From an uncultured Alphaproteobacteria bacterium (GTDB lineage Bacteria; Pseudomonadota; Alphaproteobacteria; GCA-2731375), in the NCBI GenBank assembly GCA_951812805.1, contig CATOSZ010000009.1, positions 382,501 to 446,500 on the forward strand: DNA of 64,000 nt, written 5' to 3'. Made by a program: the position numbers and the translations under genes. Under the pieces are notes generated by a model that was given only the letters and a program-made list of their open reading frames with translations, was not told where the DNA came from and did not search any database. This document shows positions 17,941-26,277 of the stretch, piece by piece. Within the stretch, counting starts at the first letter, position 1. Each line of letters opens with the position of its first letter.

Positions 17941-19494
17941 ATGCCCAGACGGAAGCAGACGAGACGAACGACGGTGAGAGATGCACGAACGATCCTGCGG
18001 CTGACGCATGACCAAGGCCTCTCGGCGCGAGAGGTGGCGGAACGGCTGAAGGTCTCCAAGACGACAGTGTCGACCTATTTGCTGCGGGCCCGCGAGGTCG
18101 GCCTTACCGCCTGGCCGCTGCCGGCGGAATACGAGGACGACGCGGTCCTGCAAGAGACGCTGTTCCGCCGCATGGGCCGGCCCCCGCGCGACAGGTGCGA
18201 GCCGCACTGGCCGACGGTCGCGGCCGAGCTGAAGCGCAAGGGGGTGACGCTGACCCTGCTCTGGCAGGAATACCGCGCCTCACATCCCGATGGCTACGGC
18301 TACACCTGGTTCTGCGAAGCCTTCACGGCGTTCAAGCGGCGCACCGGCGCCACCTGGCGCAACCGCCACGAGGCCGGTGCGGTCATGCAGACCGATTATG
18401 CCGGCCAGACGGTGGACATCGTCGACCCCGAGACCGGCGAGGTGCACGACGCGCAGATCTTCGTCGCCGTGCTGGGCGCTTCCTCGCTCACCTTCGCCAC
18501 CGCCAGCCTGACCCAGCGCCTGCCCGACTGGGTCGCCGGACAATGCCGGGCGCTCGCCTACTTCGGCGGCGTGCCCAAGAGCATCGTCTGCGATAACCTC
18601 AAGGCCGGCGTCGCCAAGCCGCTCTGGTTCGAGCCGACCCTCAACCCGACCTTCGCCGCGCTCGCCGAGCACTACGACACCACCGTCCTGCCGACCCGGG
18701 TCCGCAAGCCGCGCGACAAGGCCAAGGTCGAAGTCGCCGTCCAGGTCGTCGAGCGCTGGATCCTGGCAAGACTGCGCAATACGCGCTTCTTCTCCCTCGA
18801 CCAGCTCAACCGGGCGATCCGCGACCTCCTCGAGGAGCTCAACGAGCGGCCCATGCGCAACCTTGGAAAGAGCCGGCGCCAGATGTTCGAGGCCATCGAG
18901 CGCGAGGCCCTGGCACCCCTGCCGACGACGCCCTTCGAATATGCCGAATGGAAGACCGCCAAGGTCCATTCCGACTATCACGTCGACGTCGAGCGCAGCT
19001 TCTACTCCGTGCCGCACGGCCTGATCGGCCGCAAGGTCCAAGTCCGGCTCACTCACCGCACGGTCGAGATCTTCCACAACCACAAGCGCGTCGCCAGCCA
19101 TCTCCGCCGCTCACCGCATGGCGGCCATGCCACGATCCCGGCCCACATGCCCAAGGCGCACCAGCGCTATGCCGAGCGAACGCCACAAAGCCTGATCGAC
19201 CAGGCCAGCCGCATCGGCCCCAACGCCGCCCTCCTGGTCGAGCGGATGATCCGCGATCGGCCCCATCCCGAGCAAGGCTATCGCAGCGCCATGGGCGTCT
19301 TGTCGCTCGCCCGCCGATACGAACCGGAACGCGTCGAGGCCGCCTGCGCACGCGCGCTCACCATCAACACGACCAGCTACTCATCGCTCGCCGCCATCCT
19401 CAAGTCCGGCCTCGATCGCACACGCCCCGAGCGCGAACCGCTTCTGCCGCTGCCGCCACACACCAACATCCGCGGCCCCGGCTACTACCGATAA
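17941..19494 (+). CDS. istA: IS21-family transposase IstA
   Basis: 517 residues from the ATG at 17941 after GGGAGGGG. A TTG 15 bp upstream is an alternative. An N-terminal helix-turn-helix (LSAREVAERLKVSKTTVSTY, about residues 25-45) is followed by the DDE integrase core: first Asp in QTDYAGQ, second in SIVCDNLKAG, and Glu in KAKVEVAVQ. A C-terminal beta-barrel region (YSVPHGLIGRKVQVR) follows. It catalyses strand transfer together with IstB, whose gene starts 18 bp downstream. Confidence 0.93.
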   Translation: MPRRKQTRRTTVRDARTILRLTHDQGLSAREVAERLKVSKTTVSTYLLRAREVGLTAWPLPAEYEDDAVLQETLFRRMGRPPRDRCEPHWPTVAAELKRKGVTLTLLWQEYRASHPDGYGYTWFCEAFTAFKRRTGATWRNRHEAGAVMQTDYAGQTVDIVDPETGEVHDAQIFVAVLGASSLTFATASLTQRLPDWVAGQCRALAYFGGVPKSIVCDNLKAGVAKPLWFEPTLNPTFAALAEHYDTTVLPTRVRKPRDKAKVEVAVQVVERWILARLRNTRFFSLDQLNRAIRDLLEELNERPMRNLGKSRRQMFEAIEREALAPLPTTPFEYAEWKTAKVHSDYHVDVERSFYSVPHGLIGRKVQVRLTHRTVEIFHNHKRVASHLRRSPHGGHATIPAHMPKAHQRYAERTPQSLIDQASRIGPNAALLVERMIRDRPHPEQGYRSAMGVLSLARRYEPERVEAACARALTINTTSYSSLAAILKSGLDRTRPEREPLLPLPPHTNIRGPGYYR

Positions 19495-19511
19495 CCAGGA
19501 GAAGACACCTC

Positions 19512-20288
19512 ATGCTGACACACCCGACCCTCGACCAGATGCAGGCCCTCGGCTTCAAGGGCATGGCAGAGGCTTACCGCGACATGGCCGAGCGAGGCCA
19601 ATCATCGGAATTGAACCGCGAGGACTGGCTCGCCCTCATGCTCGACCGCGAGGCCGCCACCCGCGCCGACAAGCGCCTCGCCAACCGCCTCAGACAGGCC
19701 AGGCTACGCTTCCCCGAGGCCTGCATCGAGGACATCGACTTCGCCGCCGAACGAGGCCTCGACCGCCGCGCCGTCCTCTCTCTCGCCCAGGGCGTCTGGC
19801 TCAAGGCACACGAGAACCTCATCGTCACCGGCCAGACCGGAACCGGCAAGACATGGCTCGCCTGTGCCATCGCCCATCAGGCCGCCAGGCTCGATCATTC
19901 CGTCCTCTACGTCCGCATGCCCAGGCTCTTCGAGGACCTCGCCATGGCCCGCCTCGACGGCCGGCTGCCCCGCCTGATCGACCGCCTCGCCCGGGTCCAG
20001 CTGCTCGTCCTCGACGACTGGGGAACCCATGGCCTGACCGACCGCCAGCGCCTCGATCTCCTGGAAATCTGCGAGGAACGATACCACCGACGCTCAACCC
20101 TCATCACCGCGCAGATCCCCGTGACCGCCTGGCACGACCTGATCGGCGAGGCCACCATCGCCGACGCCATCCTCGACCGCGTCATCCACAACGCCCACCG
20201 CATCGGCTTGAAAGGCGACAGCATGCGAAAGAAGAAATCGACGACCGACTTGACCCAGCCAACCACAACGGAAAACAATCCCGACTGA
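19512..20288 (+). CDS. istB: IS21-family helper ATPase IstB
   Basis: 258 residues from the ATG at 19512. DnaA/DnaC-like AAA+ ATPase with Walker A GQTGTGKT and Walker B LLVLDDWG, preceded by the N-terminal helical IstB region (DQMQALGFKGMAEAYRDM). It selects target DNA and stimulates IstA. The C-terminus ends in a polar tail (MRKKKSTTDL). The gene follows istA by 18 bp and is complete. Confidence 0.93.
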   Translation: MLTHPTLDQMQALGFKGMAEAYRDMAERGQSSELNREDWLALMLDREAATRADKRLANRLRQARLRFPEACIEDIDFAAERGLDRRAVLSLAQGVWLKAHENLIVTGQTGTGKTWLACAIAHQAARLDHSVLYVRMPRLFEDLAMARLDGRLPRLIDRLARVQLLVLDDWGTHGLTDRQRLDLLEICEERYHRRSTLITAQIPVTAWHDLIGEATIADAILDRVIHNAHRIGLKGDSMRKKKSTTDLTQPTTTENNPD

Positions 20289-20395
20289 CGGCAACAAGGC
20301 ACCCGAAGCCAAACTCCCGGAACCGGCCGGGACTTTATGAAATCGGTGGCCAGGACTTACTGAAACCGCCGTCCGGAACTACCGAAATCCGCACA

Positions 20396-22126
20396 CAGCA
20401 TGTCGTAGACCGCCGGATCCTCCGCCGGCACCCGGGCCAAATCGAGGTCGAGATCGTGGTGGCGGCGAAGCAGCGCCAGCCCCTTGTCGATGCAGGTCAG
20501 CATGCCGAGGCCGAGCAGGTCGATCTTCAGGATGCCGAGGGCATCGAGGTCGTCCTTGTCCCACTCGATGACGGTGCGGTCCTCCATCGCCGCGTTCTCG
20601 ACCGGTACGACCTCCGAGAGGGGACCGGCGGTGATGACGAAGCCGCCGACATGCTGCGAGAGATGGCGGGGAAAGCCGATGAGCTCGCCCGCCAGCCGCA
20701 GGGTCATGGCCAGCACCGGCTCGTCGGGATCGAGGCCGAGTTCGCGGACCCGCTCGCTCTCCTCCACCGCCTCGCGCCCGCGGCCCCAGAGGTTGCGGGC
20801 GAGCGCGCCGACCACATCCTCCGACAGTCCCATGGCCTTGCCGACCTCGCGGATGGCGCTGCGGCCCCGGTAGCTGATCACCGTGGCGGCGAGGCCGGCC
20901 CGGTCCCGGCCGTACTTCTCGTAGACGTACTGGATGACCTCCTCGCGCCGCTCGTGCGCGAAGTCGATGTCGATATCCGGCGGCTCCCCCCGCTCGGCGC
21001 TGATGAAGCGTTCGAACAGCAGGTCCAGGCGGCTCGGATCGACGGCGGTGATCTCCAGGCAATAACAGACGGCGGAATTGGCGTCGGACCCGCGGCCCTG
21101 GCAGAGGATGCCGCGCCCTTTCGCGAAACGCACCAGGTCGTGCACCGTCAGGAAATAGGGCGCGTAGTCCAGCTCGCCGATCAATTGCAACTCGTGCGCC
21201 AGCGTGGCCTGGACCCGTTCCGGGACCTCGGCCCCATAACGCATCTCGGCCCCCGCCCAGGTCAGCCGCTGGAGGGCGGACTGCGCCGTCTCCCCCGCCG
21301 GCACCGGCTCGCTCGGATAGTCGTAGCTGAGCTCGTCCAAGCGAAAGCGACAACGCGCGGCGATGTCCACGCTGCGCCGGATCGCGTCCGGGTGGGCGGC
21401 GAACAGGCGGGCCATCTCCGCCGCCGGTTTCAGGTGGCGCTCGGCGTTGGCGGCGAGACGCCAGCCGGCCTCGGCCACCGTCGTGCGATGGCGGATCGCG
21501 GTCAGCACGTCGCCGAGCGCGCGGCGCCCGGCAACGTGATAGCGCACGTCGTTGCAGGCGACGAGAGGCGCGCCACACCGCTCGGCCAGCGCCGCCAGCC
21601 GGGCCAGCCGCGCCGCGTCGTCGCCCCGGTAGCGATGCCAGGCCGCCAGATAGCAATCGCCCCGCCGGCGCCGCGCGATCGCCGCCAGCCGGTCGGCGAA
21701 AGCCTCGTCCAGAGGATCGGGCGGCAGCACGACGAGCAGCAGGCCCGCGTCGTGGGCGGCGAGGTCGCCTGGATAGAGGTGGCATGCCCCTTTGGGCGCG
21801 CGCCGGCGACCGAGCGTGATCAGGCGCGAGAGCCGGCCGTAGGCGGCCCGGTCTTCAGGAAAGGCCAGCAGCGAGAGGACGATCGTCTCGTCGCCCTCGC
21901 CGGCGGAGAAATCGAGGCGGGCGCCGACGAGCAGGCGGATGCCCGCCTTGTCGGCCGCGACATGGGCCCTGACCACGCCCGCGAGGCTGTTGCGGTCGGT
22001 GATCGCGACGGCCGCCAGCCCGAGGGCGGCGGCGCTCACCATCAGTTCCTCCGGGTGCGACGCCCCTTCGAGAAAGCTGAAGTTGCTGGCAACGGCGAGC
22101 TCGGCATAGGCGGGCGTGTCGACCAT
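20396..22126 (-). pseudogene. dnaE2: dnaE2 error-prone DNA polymerase, 5' part (IS-interrupted)
   Basis: N-terminal about 577 codons of DnaE2/ImuC from the ATG at 22126. The PHP domain (AELAVASNFSFLEGASHPEE, then AITDRNSLAG) and polymerase palm are present, with active-site acidic motif PPDIDIDFAHERREEV and GRGSDANSAVCY. The frame runs into the IS21 element after VYDML and picks up IS-derived residues before a stop. With the 3' part at 16273-17768 the reconstructed protein is about 1074 residues, a normal DnaE2 length. The usual upstream imuA-imuB partners are absent; the next gene upstream is emrA. SOS-induced mutagenesis through this protein is presumably lost. Confidence 0.9.
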
Positions 22127-22183
22127 CTGACCTCGCTTGCGCGACCCAGGGCTATCCTCCCGACGCCAGGCCCGCCCCGCGCG

Positions 22184-23455
22184 TTACAGCCCCTCGAGCT
22201 TGGCGTACCAACCGTCCGGCACCCAGCCCTCGATGCCGAGCCATTCGGCCAGTTCGCGCGCCATCGTCGGCGTGCTGCGATCGCGTTCGGTGTCGATATC
22301 GACGGTGACGGTCATGCCGGCCCGCAGCTTCGGCAGGCCTTCCTGCGCCTCGAACTCGATACGGACCGGGATGCGCTGGACCACCTTGACCCAGTTGCCC
22401 GACGCATTCTGCGGCGGCAGCAGGGAAAACTCGGCCCCCGTCGCCGGCGCGATCGAGGCGACTTTCCCCTTCCAGGAAACATCGGGATAGGAATCGATGG
22501 TGAAATCCACCGACTGGCCGAGCGTCACATGGGTCAGCTGCGTCTCTTTCAGGTTGGCCTCGATCCAGGGCCGATCGATCTGCACGAGGGAAAACAGCGC
22601 ATCGCCGTCCTCGACATATTCGCCGGCCTGCAGATTGATGTTGCCGACGATACCGTCCGAGGGTGCCAGCACGTTGGTCCGCGCGAAATCGAGCTCGGCC
22701 CGGTCGAGCGCGGCCAGCGCGCGCAGGAACTTCGGATGTTCTCCCACCTTGATGTTCACGTTGCCGCCGAGTTCGGCCAGCAGCATCTGGTTGCGTTCGC
22801 GCATGGTCTCGACCTGGCGCTTCGCCATCTCGGTCAGATGCTGCGCCTCGTCCAGCTTGACGTTGGTGCCGACACCGCGACGGGTGAGCGTCTGCTGGCG
22901 CTTGTGCTCACCGTCGAGAAAGCGCACGCGCTCGCGCAGCTGCTCGACCTCACGGTTGCCCGAACGATAGGCGGCGCGCATCGAGTCGACTTCGGCGCGC
23001 ACGCGGTCGAGTTCCGCCTTGGCCTCCTGGATCTCGATCTCGAAGGGGCGGGGGTCGAGGCGGAACAACACCTGGCCGCCGCTCACCCGCTCGTTCTCGC
23101 GCACGTCGATGTCGATAATCCGTCCCTTGACGTCGGCGCTGATCGCGATGACGTCGGCCTTCACATAGGCGTTCTCCGTCGTCACCCAGCGCATGCTCTC
23201 GCCCCAGACGAGGGCGCCCCAGACCGCCGCGCACACCGGCAGGATCACCATCAACACCAGCCGGATCAGCGGGCGGAAAAATCGCAAGGAATGGCGAAAC
23301 TTGCGGCGTGAACGGGCCGGCGTCGCGACCGGACCTTCGGAAGAGGTCGCGGACGCGCCGCTCTCCGGGGCCGGTGCGGGCGCCGCGGCGCCCTCCGCCT
23401 TGTCCTCGACCGCCGCAACGGGGGCTTCGCTCTTCTTCGCGGCCTGCTCAGCCAT
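22184..23455 (-). CDS. emrA: HlyD/EmrA-type efflux periplasmic adaptor
   Basis: 423 residues. A cytosolic Ala/Glu-rich N-terminus precedes one membrane helix (about residues 62-82). A periplasmic adaptor follows: lipoyl half-motifs (VKADVIAISADVKGRI and VLAPSDGIVGNINLQAGEYV), an alpha-helical hairpin between them (about 140-245), and a beta-barrel (WIEANLKETQLTHVTLG). This matches EmrA/FarA adaptors that pair with MFS exporters (EmrB) and an outer-membrane channel. Its start overlaps the end of the marR gene by 8 bp, so the two are translationally coupled. No emrB follows; the next gene is the broken dnaE2 on the same strand. Confidence 0.86.
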   Translation of the reverse strand: MAEQAAKKSEAPVAAVEDKAEGAAAPAPAPESGASATSSEGPVATPARSRRKFRHSLRFFRPLIRLVLMVILPVCAAVWGALVWGESMRWVTTENAYVKADVIAISADVKGRIIDIDVRENERVSGGQVLFRLDPRPFEIEIQEAKAELDRVRAEVDSMRAAYRSGNREVEQLRERVRFLDGEHKRQQTLTRRGVGTNVKLDEAQHLTEMAKRQVETMRERNQMLLAELGGNVNIKVGEHPKFLRALAALDRAELDFARTNVLAPSDGIVGNINLQAGEYVEDGDALFSLVQIDRPWIEANLKETQLTHVTLGQSVDFTIDSYPDVSWKGKVASIAPATGAEFSLLPPQNASGNWVKVVQRIPVRIEFEAQEGLPKLRAGMTVTVDIDTERDRSTPTMARELAEWLGIEGWVPDGWYAKLEGL

Positions 23456-23948
23456 GGCCGCCGTCCTCCTTCTTGCTCACAGGCTCGCCCGCGGCCACAT
23501 TCGGCCCGCCGAGCAGATTTCCCTTTATATGCACCAGAAGACCGATCAGCGTTTCCTGTTCGGTCGCATCGATACCCACGAACGCCTGGCCGCGCACCTC
23601 CGCCGCCATCGCCCGCATGGTCTGCATCAACGTTTCCACCTCGCCCGTCAAGTAGACCCGCTTGACCCGCCGGTCGTTGGGATCGGAACGGCGCTCGATC
23701 CAGCCCTTTTCGCCCAGGCGATCGAGCAGACGGCCAAGCGTCGCCCGCTCGATGTCGAGCAGGCCCGAAAGCTCCGTTTGCGTAATGCCCTCGTTGAAAT
23801 ATAGATAGGTCAGCACCCACCACTGGGACCGCGTTAGCCCCAGATGGCGCATCTTGCGGTCGTAGTCCGTGCGCATCAGACGCGCGACATCGTGTAGCAG
23901 AAAGCCGATGTTGCGATCCGCGGATTCGCGCTGGTCGAGTGGGGGCAT
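23448..23948 (-). CDS. MarR-family transcriptional regulator
   Basis: 166 residues from the ATG at 23948. An in-frame ATG at 23996 would overlap the palindromic operator and is less likely. It has the MarR winged helix: LTRSQWWVLTYLYFNEGITQ, recognition helix ELSGLLDIERATLGRLLDRL, and the wing DPNDRRVKRVYLT with its conserved D-x-R-x-x-x-R/V. It is probably the local repressor of the coupled emrA efflux gene, relieved by small phenolic or drug-like ligands. A 44-bp palindrome lies just upstream (23981-24024), in the divergent region shared with mtnA. Confidence 0.87.
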   Translation of the reverse strand: MPPLDQRESADRNIGFLLHDVARLMRTDYDRKMRHLGLTRSQWWVLTYLYFNEGITQTELSGLLDIERATLGRLLDRLGEKGWIERRSDPNDRRVKRVYLTGEVETLMQTMRAMAAEVRGQAFVGIDATEQETLIGLLVHIKGNLLGGPNVAAGEPVSKKEDGGHG

Positions 23949-23980
23949 GGTCGGGGCTTCGATGTGAATGTCGCGATTTC

Positions 23981-24024
23981 GTTGCCTAAACAACAATAAG
24001 CCACCTTATTGCGGTTTTGGCAAC
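23981..24024. promoter_or_regulatory. Extended palindrome, probable MarR operator
   Basis: Two 20-bp arms (23981-24000 and 24005-24024) match at 17 of 20 positions around the spacer CCAC. The inner CAATAAG/CTTATTG pair is perfect, and the outer GTTGCCTAAAC/GTTTTGGCAAC pair has one mismatch. It sits between marR (start 23948) and mtnA (start 24055), where it could control both. The MarR operator assignment is inferred from position and symmetry. Confidence 0.6.
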
Positions 24025-24054
24025 AGGTATTTGCGGAGACGGAGGGCGAAGGGC

Positions 24055-25158
24055 ATGAAGGTCGACGGCACGCACTACCGCAGCATCTGGCGCGAGGGCG
24101 ACAGCATGACCGTCGCGGTCATCGACCAGACCGTGCTGCCGCACGAGTTTCGCACCCGGCGCCTGCAGCACCTGGACGACGCGGTGTCGGCGATCCGCGA
24201 CATGGTGGTCCGCGGCGCGCCCTTGATCGGGGCAACGGCGGCTTATGGGCTCTGCCTGGCGCTCGACCGCGAGAGAAGCGACGCGGCCATCGCTGCGGCG
24301 AGCGAGGCCCTCTTCCAGGCCCGCCCGACGGCGGTCAACCTGGCCTGGGCGCTGGCCGAAATGTCGGCGGCGCTTCTGCCGTTGCCGGAGGCCGAGCGGC
24401 TCGACGCCGCCTGGGCCCGCGCCGACGCCATCGCCGAGGACGATGTCGAAACCTGTGCCGCGATCGGGCGCCACGGCCAGGACTTCATCGCCGAGGCCTG
24501 GCGCGCCAAGGGCGAAAGCGGCCGGGTCGAGATCCTGACCCATTGCAACGCGGGCTGGCTGGCGACCGTCGACTGGGGCACGGCGCTGGCGCCGATCTAC
24601 CGGGCGCACGACGCGGGCATCCCGGTGCATGTCTGGGTCGACGAAACCCGCCCGCGCAACCAGGGCGCCAGCCTGACGACCTGGGAGTTGAAGAGTCACG
24701 GCGTGCCGCACACCCTGGTCGTCGACAACGCCGGCGGCCATCTGATGCAGGCGGGCCACGTGGACCTCTGTATCACCGGCACCGACCGCACGGCGGCGAA
24801 CGGCGACGTCTGCAACAAGATCGGCACCTATCTGAAGGCGCTGGCCGCCCATGACAACCAGGTCCCGTTCTACGTCGCCCTGCCCTATTCGACCATCGAC
24901 TGGGATCTCGCCACCGGCGTCGGCACGGTGCCGATCGAGGAACGGGCGGCCGAGGAGGTCACCCACTTCACCGGCCGCGACGCCTCGGGCGAGCTGGTCC
25001 GCGTCGCCCTCGCGCCCGAGGAAACGCCGGCCGCCAACCACGCCTTCGACGTCACCCCGGCGCGCCTGGTGACCGCGCTCATCACCGAGCGCGGCACCTG
25101 CCCGGCGAGCACGGCGGGGCTGGCCGACCTCTATCCGGAACGGCGGGGCCGGACGTGA
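24055..25158 (+). CDS. mtnA: S-methyl-5-thioribose-1-phosphate isomerase
   Basis: 367 residues from the ATG at 24055 after GGAGGGCGAAGG. It isomerises methylthioribose-1-phosphate to methylthioribulose-1-phosphate in methionine salvage. Signature segments are VVRGAPLIGATAAYG, catalytic Cys in ILTHCNAGWLATVDWGTA (about residue 163), VDETRPRNQGA, and catalytic Asp in CITGTDRTAANGDVCNKIGT (about 243). The length is normal. The stop overlaps the GTG start of the LigAB-type dioxygenase (GTGA), suggesting translational coupling. Other salvage genes (mtnB, C, D, K) are not present, so it may instead serve a methylthioadenosine or 5-deoxyribose shunt. Confidence 0.9.
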   Translation: MKVDGTHYRSIWREGDSMTVAVIDQTVLPHEFRTRRLQHLDDAVSAIRDMVVRGAPLIGATAAYGLCLALDRERSDAAIAAASEALFQARPTAVNLAWALAEMSAALLPLPEAERLDAAWARADAIAEDDVETCAAIGRHGQDFIAEAWRAKGESGRVEILTHCNAGWLATVDWGTALAPIYRAHDAGIPVHVWVDETRPRNQGASLTTWELKSHGVPHTLVVDNAGGHLMQAGHVDLCITGTDRTAANGDVCNKIGTYLKALAAHDNQVPFYVALPYSTIDWDLATGVGTVPIEERAAEEVTHFTGRDASGELVRVALAPEETPAANHAFDVTPARLVTALITERGTCPASTAGLADLYPERRGRT

Positions 25159-26222
25159 CCGCCACCACCGCGATTCCCGGCGGCGTCTTCATGGCGCACG
25201 CACCGCAGTTCTTCACCCTGCCGGAAAGCGAGGATCGGGCGACCGTCGAACGCATCCGCAGCCTCGCGCTGGAGAACGGGCGACGGCTGCGGGCGCTGGA
25301 ACCCGATCTCACCGTCGTCATCGCCAACGACCATGCGAACCAGTTCCTGCTGCATTGCGTGCCGGCCTTCATGCTGCACCGCGGGGCCGAAGCCAAAGGC
25401 AGCTTCGCCGGGCGCGACTATGCCTATCCCGTGGCGCACGAGGCGGCGGGCGCGCTGCTGCGGCACTTGCAGGCGGAGGGCTTCGATCCCGCCTTTTCCT
25501 CCGCCGCCGCGCTCGACTACGCCTTCGGCATTCCGCTCGATTTCCTCGGCCACGCGGGACCGATCCTGCCGCTCTTCGTCAATGCCTATTTGCCGCCGCA
25601 GCCCACCATCGAACGGTGCTACGCTCTCGGCCAGGCGCTGGGGCGCGGCATCGCCGCCCTCGGCCTCCGCGCCGTGGTGGTGGCGAGCGGCGGCCTCTCG
25701 CATTTCCCCGGCACGGACCGCTACGGCCAGCCGGACCTCGAATTCGACACCAAGCTGATGGCGGAGTTGGCGACGGGCAACCTGCGCTGGCTGCTCTCGC
25801 TCGACCCCGCCCGCCTCGATGCGACCGGCAACATCGAGCTGCGCTGCTGGGCCGTCGGCGCCGGCATGCTGGGGGAACGCAGGCCGGACCTGGTCTCCCT
25901 CGACCCCTCCTGGCACCACAACTATGCGACGCTCGCCTGGTGGACGCCGCCGGCGGGCCCGCAAACACCGCCGCACTATCCCGAAGTCGCCGCCGAGCGT
26001 GTCGTCTTGAGCGGCCTGCTGCACGCCCTGGCAACGGACGCAGAGGCCCGGTCCCGCTATCTCGCGGCGCCGGCGGACTATGGCCGCGAAACCGCCCTCT
26101 CGCCCGAGGAGCGCGCAGCCCTCGCGAGCCTCGACGAGGCGCAGATGCTGGCCCTCGGCGTCCACCCCTTCTTGCCCTTCATGGCCCGCCTGCAGCTCGA
26201 CCGCCAGCGCGGCGAGGCGTGA
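25155..26222 (+). CDS. Class III extradiol dioxygenase, LigB-LigA fusion
   Basis: 355 residues from GTG 25155, or 343 from the ATG at 25191. The N-terminal about 270 residues are a LigB fold. Candidate Fe(II) ligands are His in FMAHAPQFF (residue 15), His in VVIANDHANQF (about 59) and Glu in GNIELRCW (about 231), the same spacing as in LigB and gallate dioxygenase. SGGLSHFPGT matches the conserved SGGLSH motif. The last about 70 residues (YGRETALSPEERAALASLD then LALGVHPFLPFM) resemble the small LigA subunit. Fused LigB-LigA order is known from gallate dioxygenase. It should cleave a catechol-like ring with O2. Overlap with mtnA by 4 bp is unusual. Confidence 0.78.
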   Translation: MTATTAIPGGVFMAHAPQFFTLPESEDRATVERIRSLALENGRRLRALEPDLTVVIANDHANQFLLHCVPAFMLHRGAEAKGSFAGRDYAYPVAHEAAGALLRHLQAEGFDPAFSSAAALDYAFGIPLDFLGHAGPILPLFVNAYLPPQPTIERCYALGQALGRGIAALGLRAVVVASGGLSHFPGTDRYGQPDLEFDTKLMAELATGNLRWLLSLDPARLDATGNIELRCWAVGAGMLGERRPDLVSLDPSWHHNYATLAWWTPPAGPQTPPHYPEVAAERVVLSGLLHALATDAEARSRYLAAPADYGRETALSPEERAALASLDEAQMLALGVHPFLPFMARLQLDRQRGEA

Positions 26223-26277
26223 CGGGCCCGGAATCGCCGGGACATGGACTGGTAAGCAAAAGAAGTCTCGACAGCGC

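Larger units (their letters stand above)
17769..20395 (+). mobile_element. Complete IS21-family element inserted in dnaE2 (TSD CAGCA)
   Basis: 2627 bp, bounded by 5'-TG...CA-3'. Terminal inverted repeats are TGCGCGTTTCGGAAAGTCCC at the left and TGTGCGGATTTCGGTAGTTC at the right (read inwards). CAGCA is present at both 17764-17768 and 20396-20400 as a 5-bp target duplication. Inside each end are several copies of a repeat around GGAAAGTCCCGGAC (left about 17774-17870, right about 20320-20387), the multiple transposase-binding sites typical of IS21. It contains istA and istB in the usual overlapping-operon order. Both genes are intact, so it may still be mobile. Confidence 0.92.

Noticed and set aside
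19853..23311. Open frame of 1152 codons on the plus strand across istB, dnaE2 and emrA
   Set aside because: It crosses an IS boundary and runs antisense to recognisable dnaE2 and emrA coding sequence; no domain signal.
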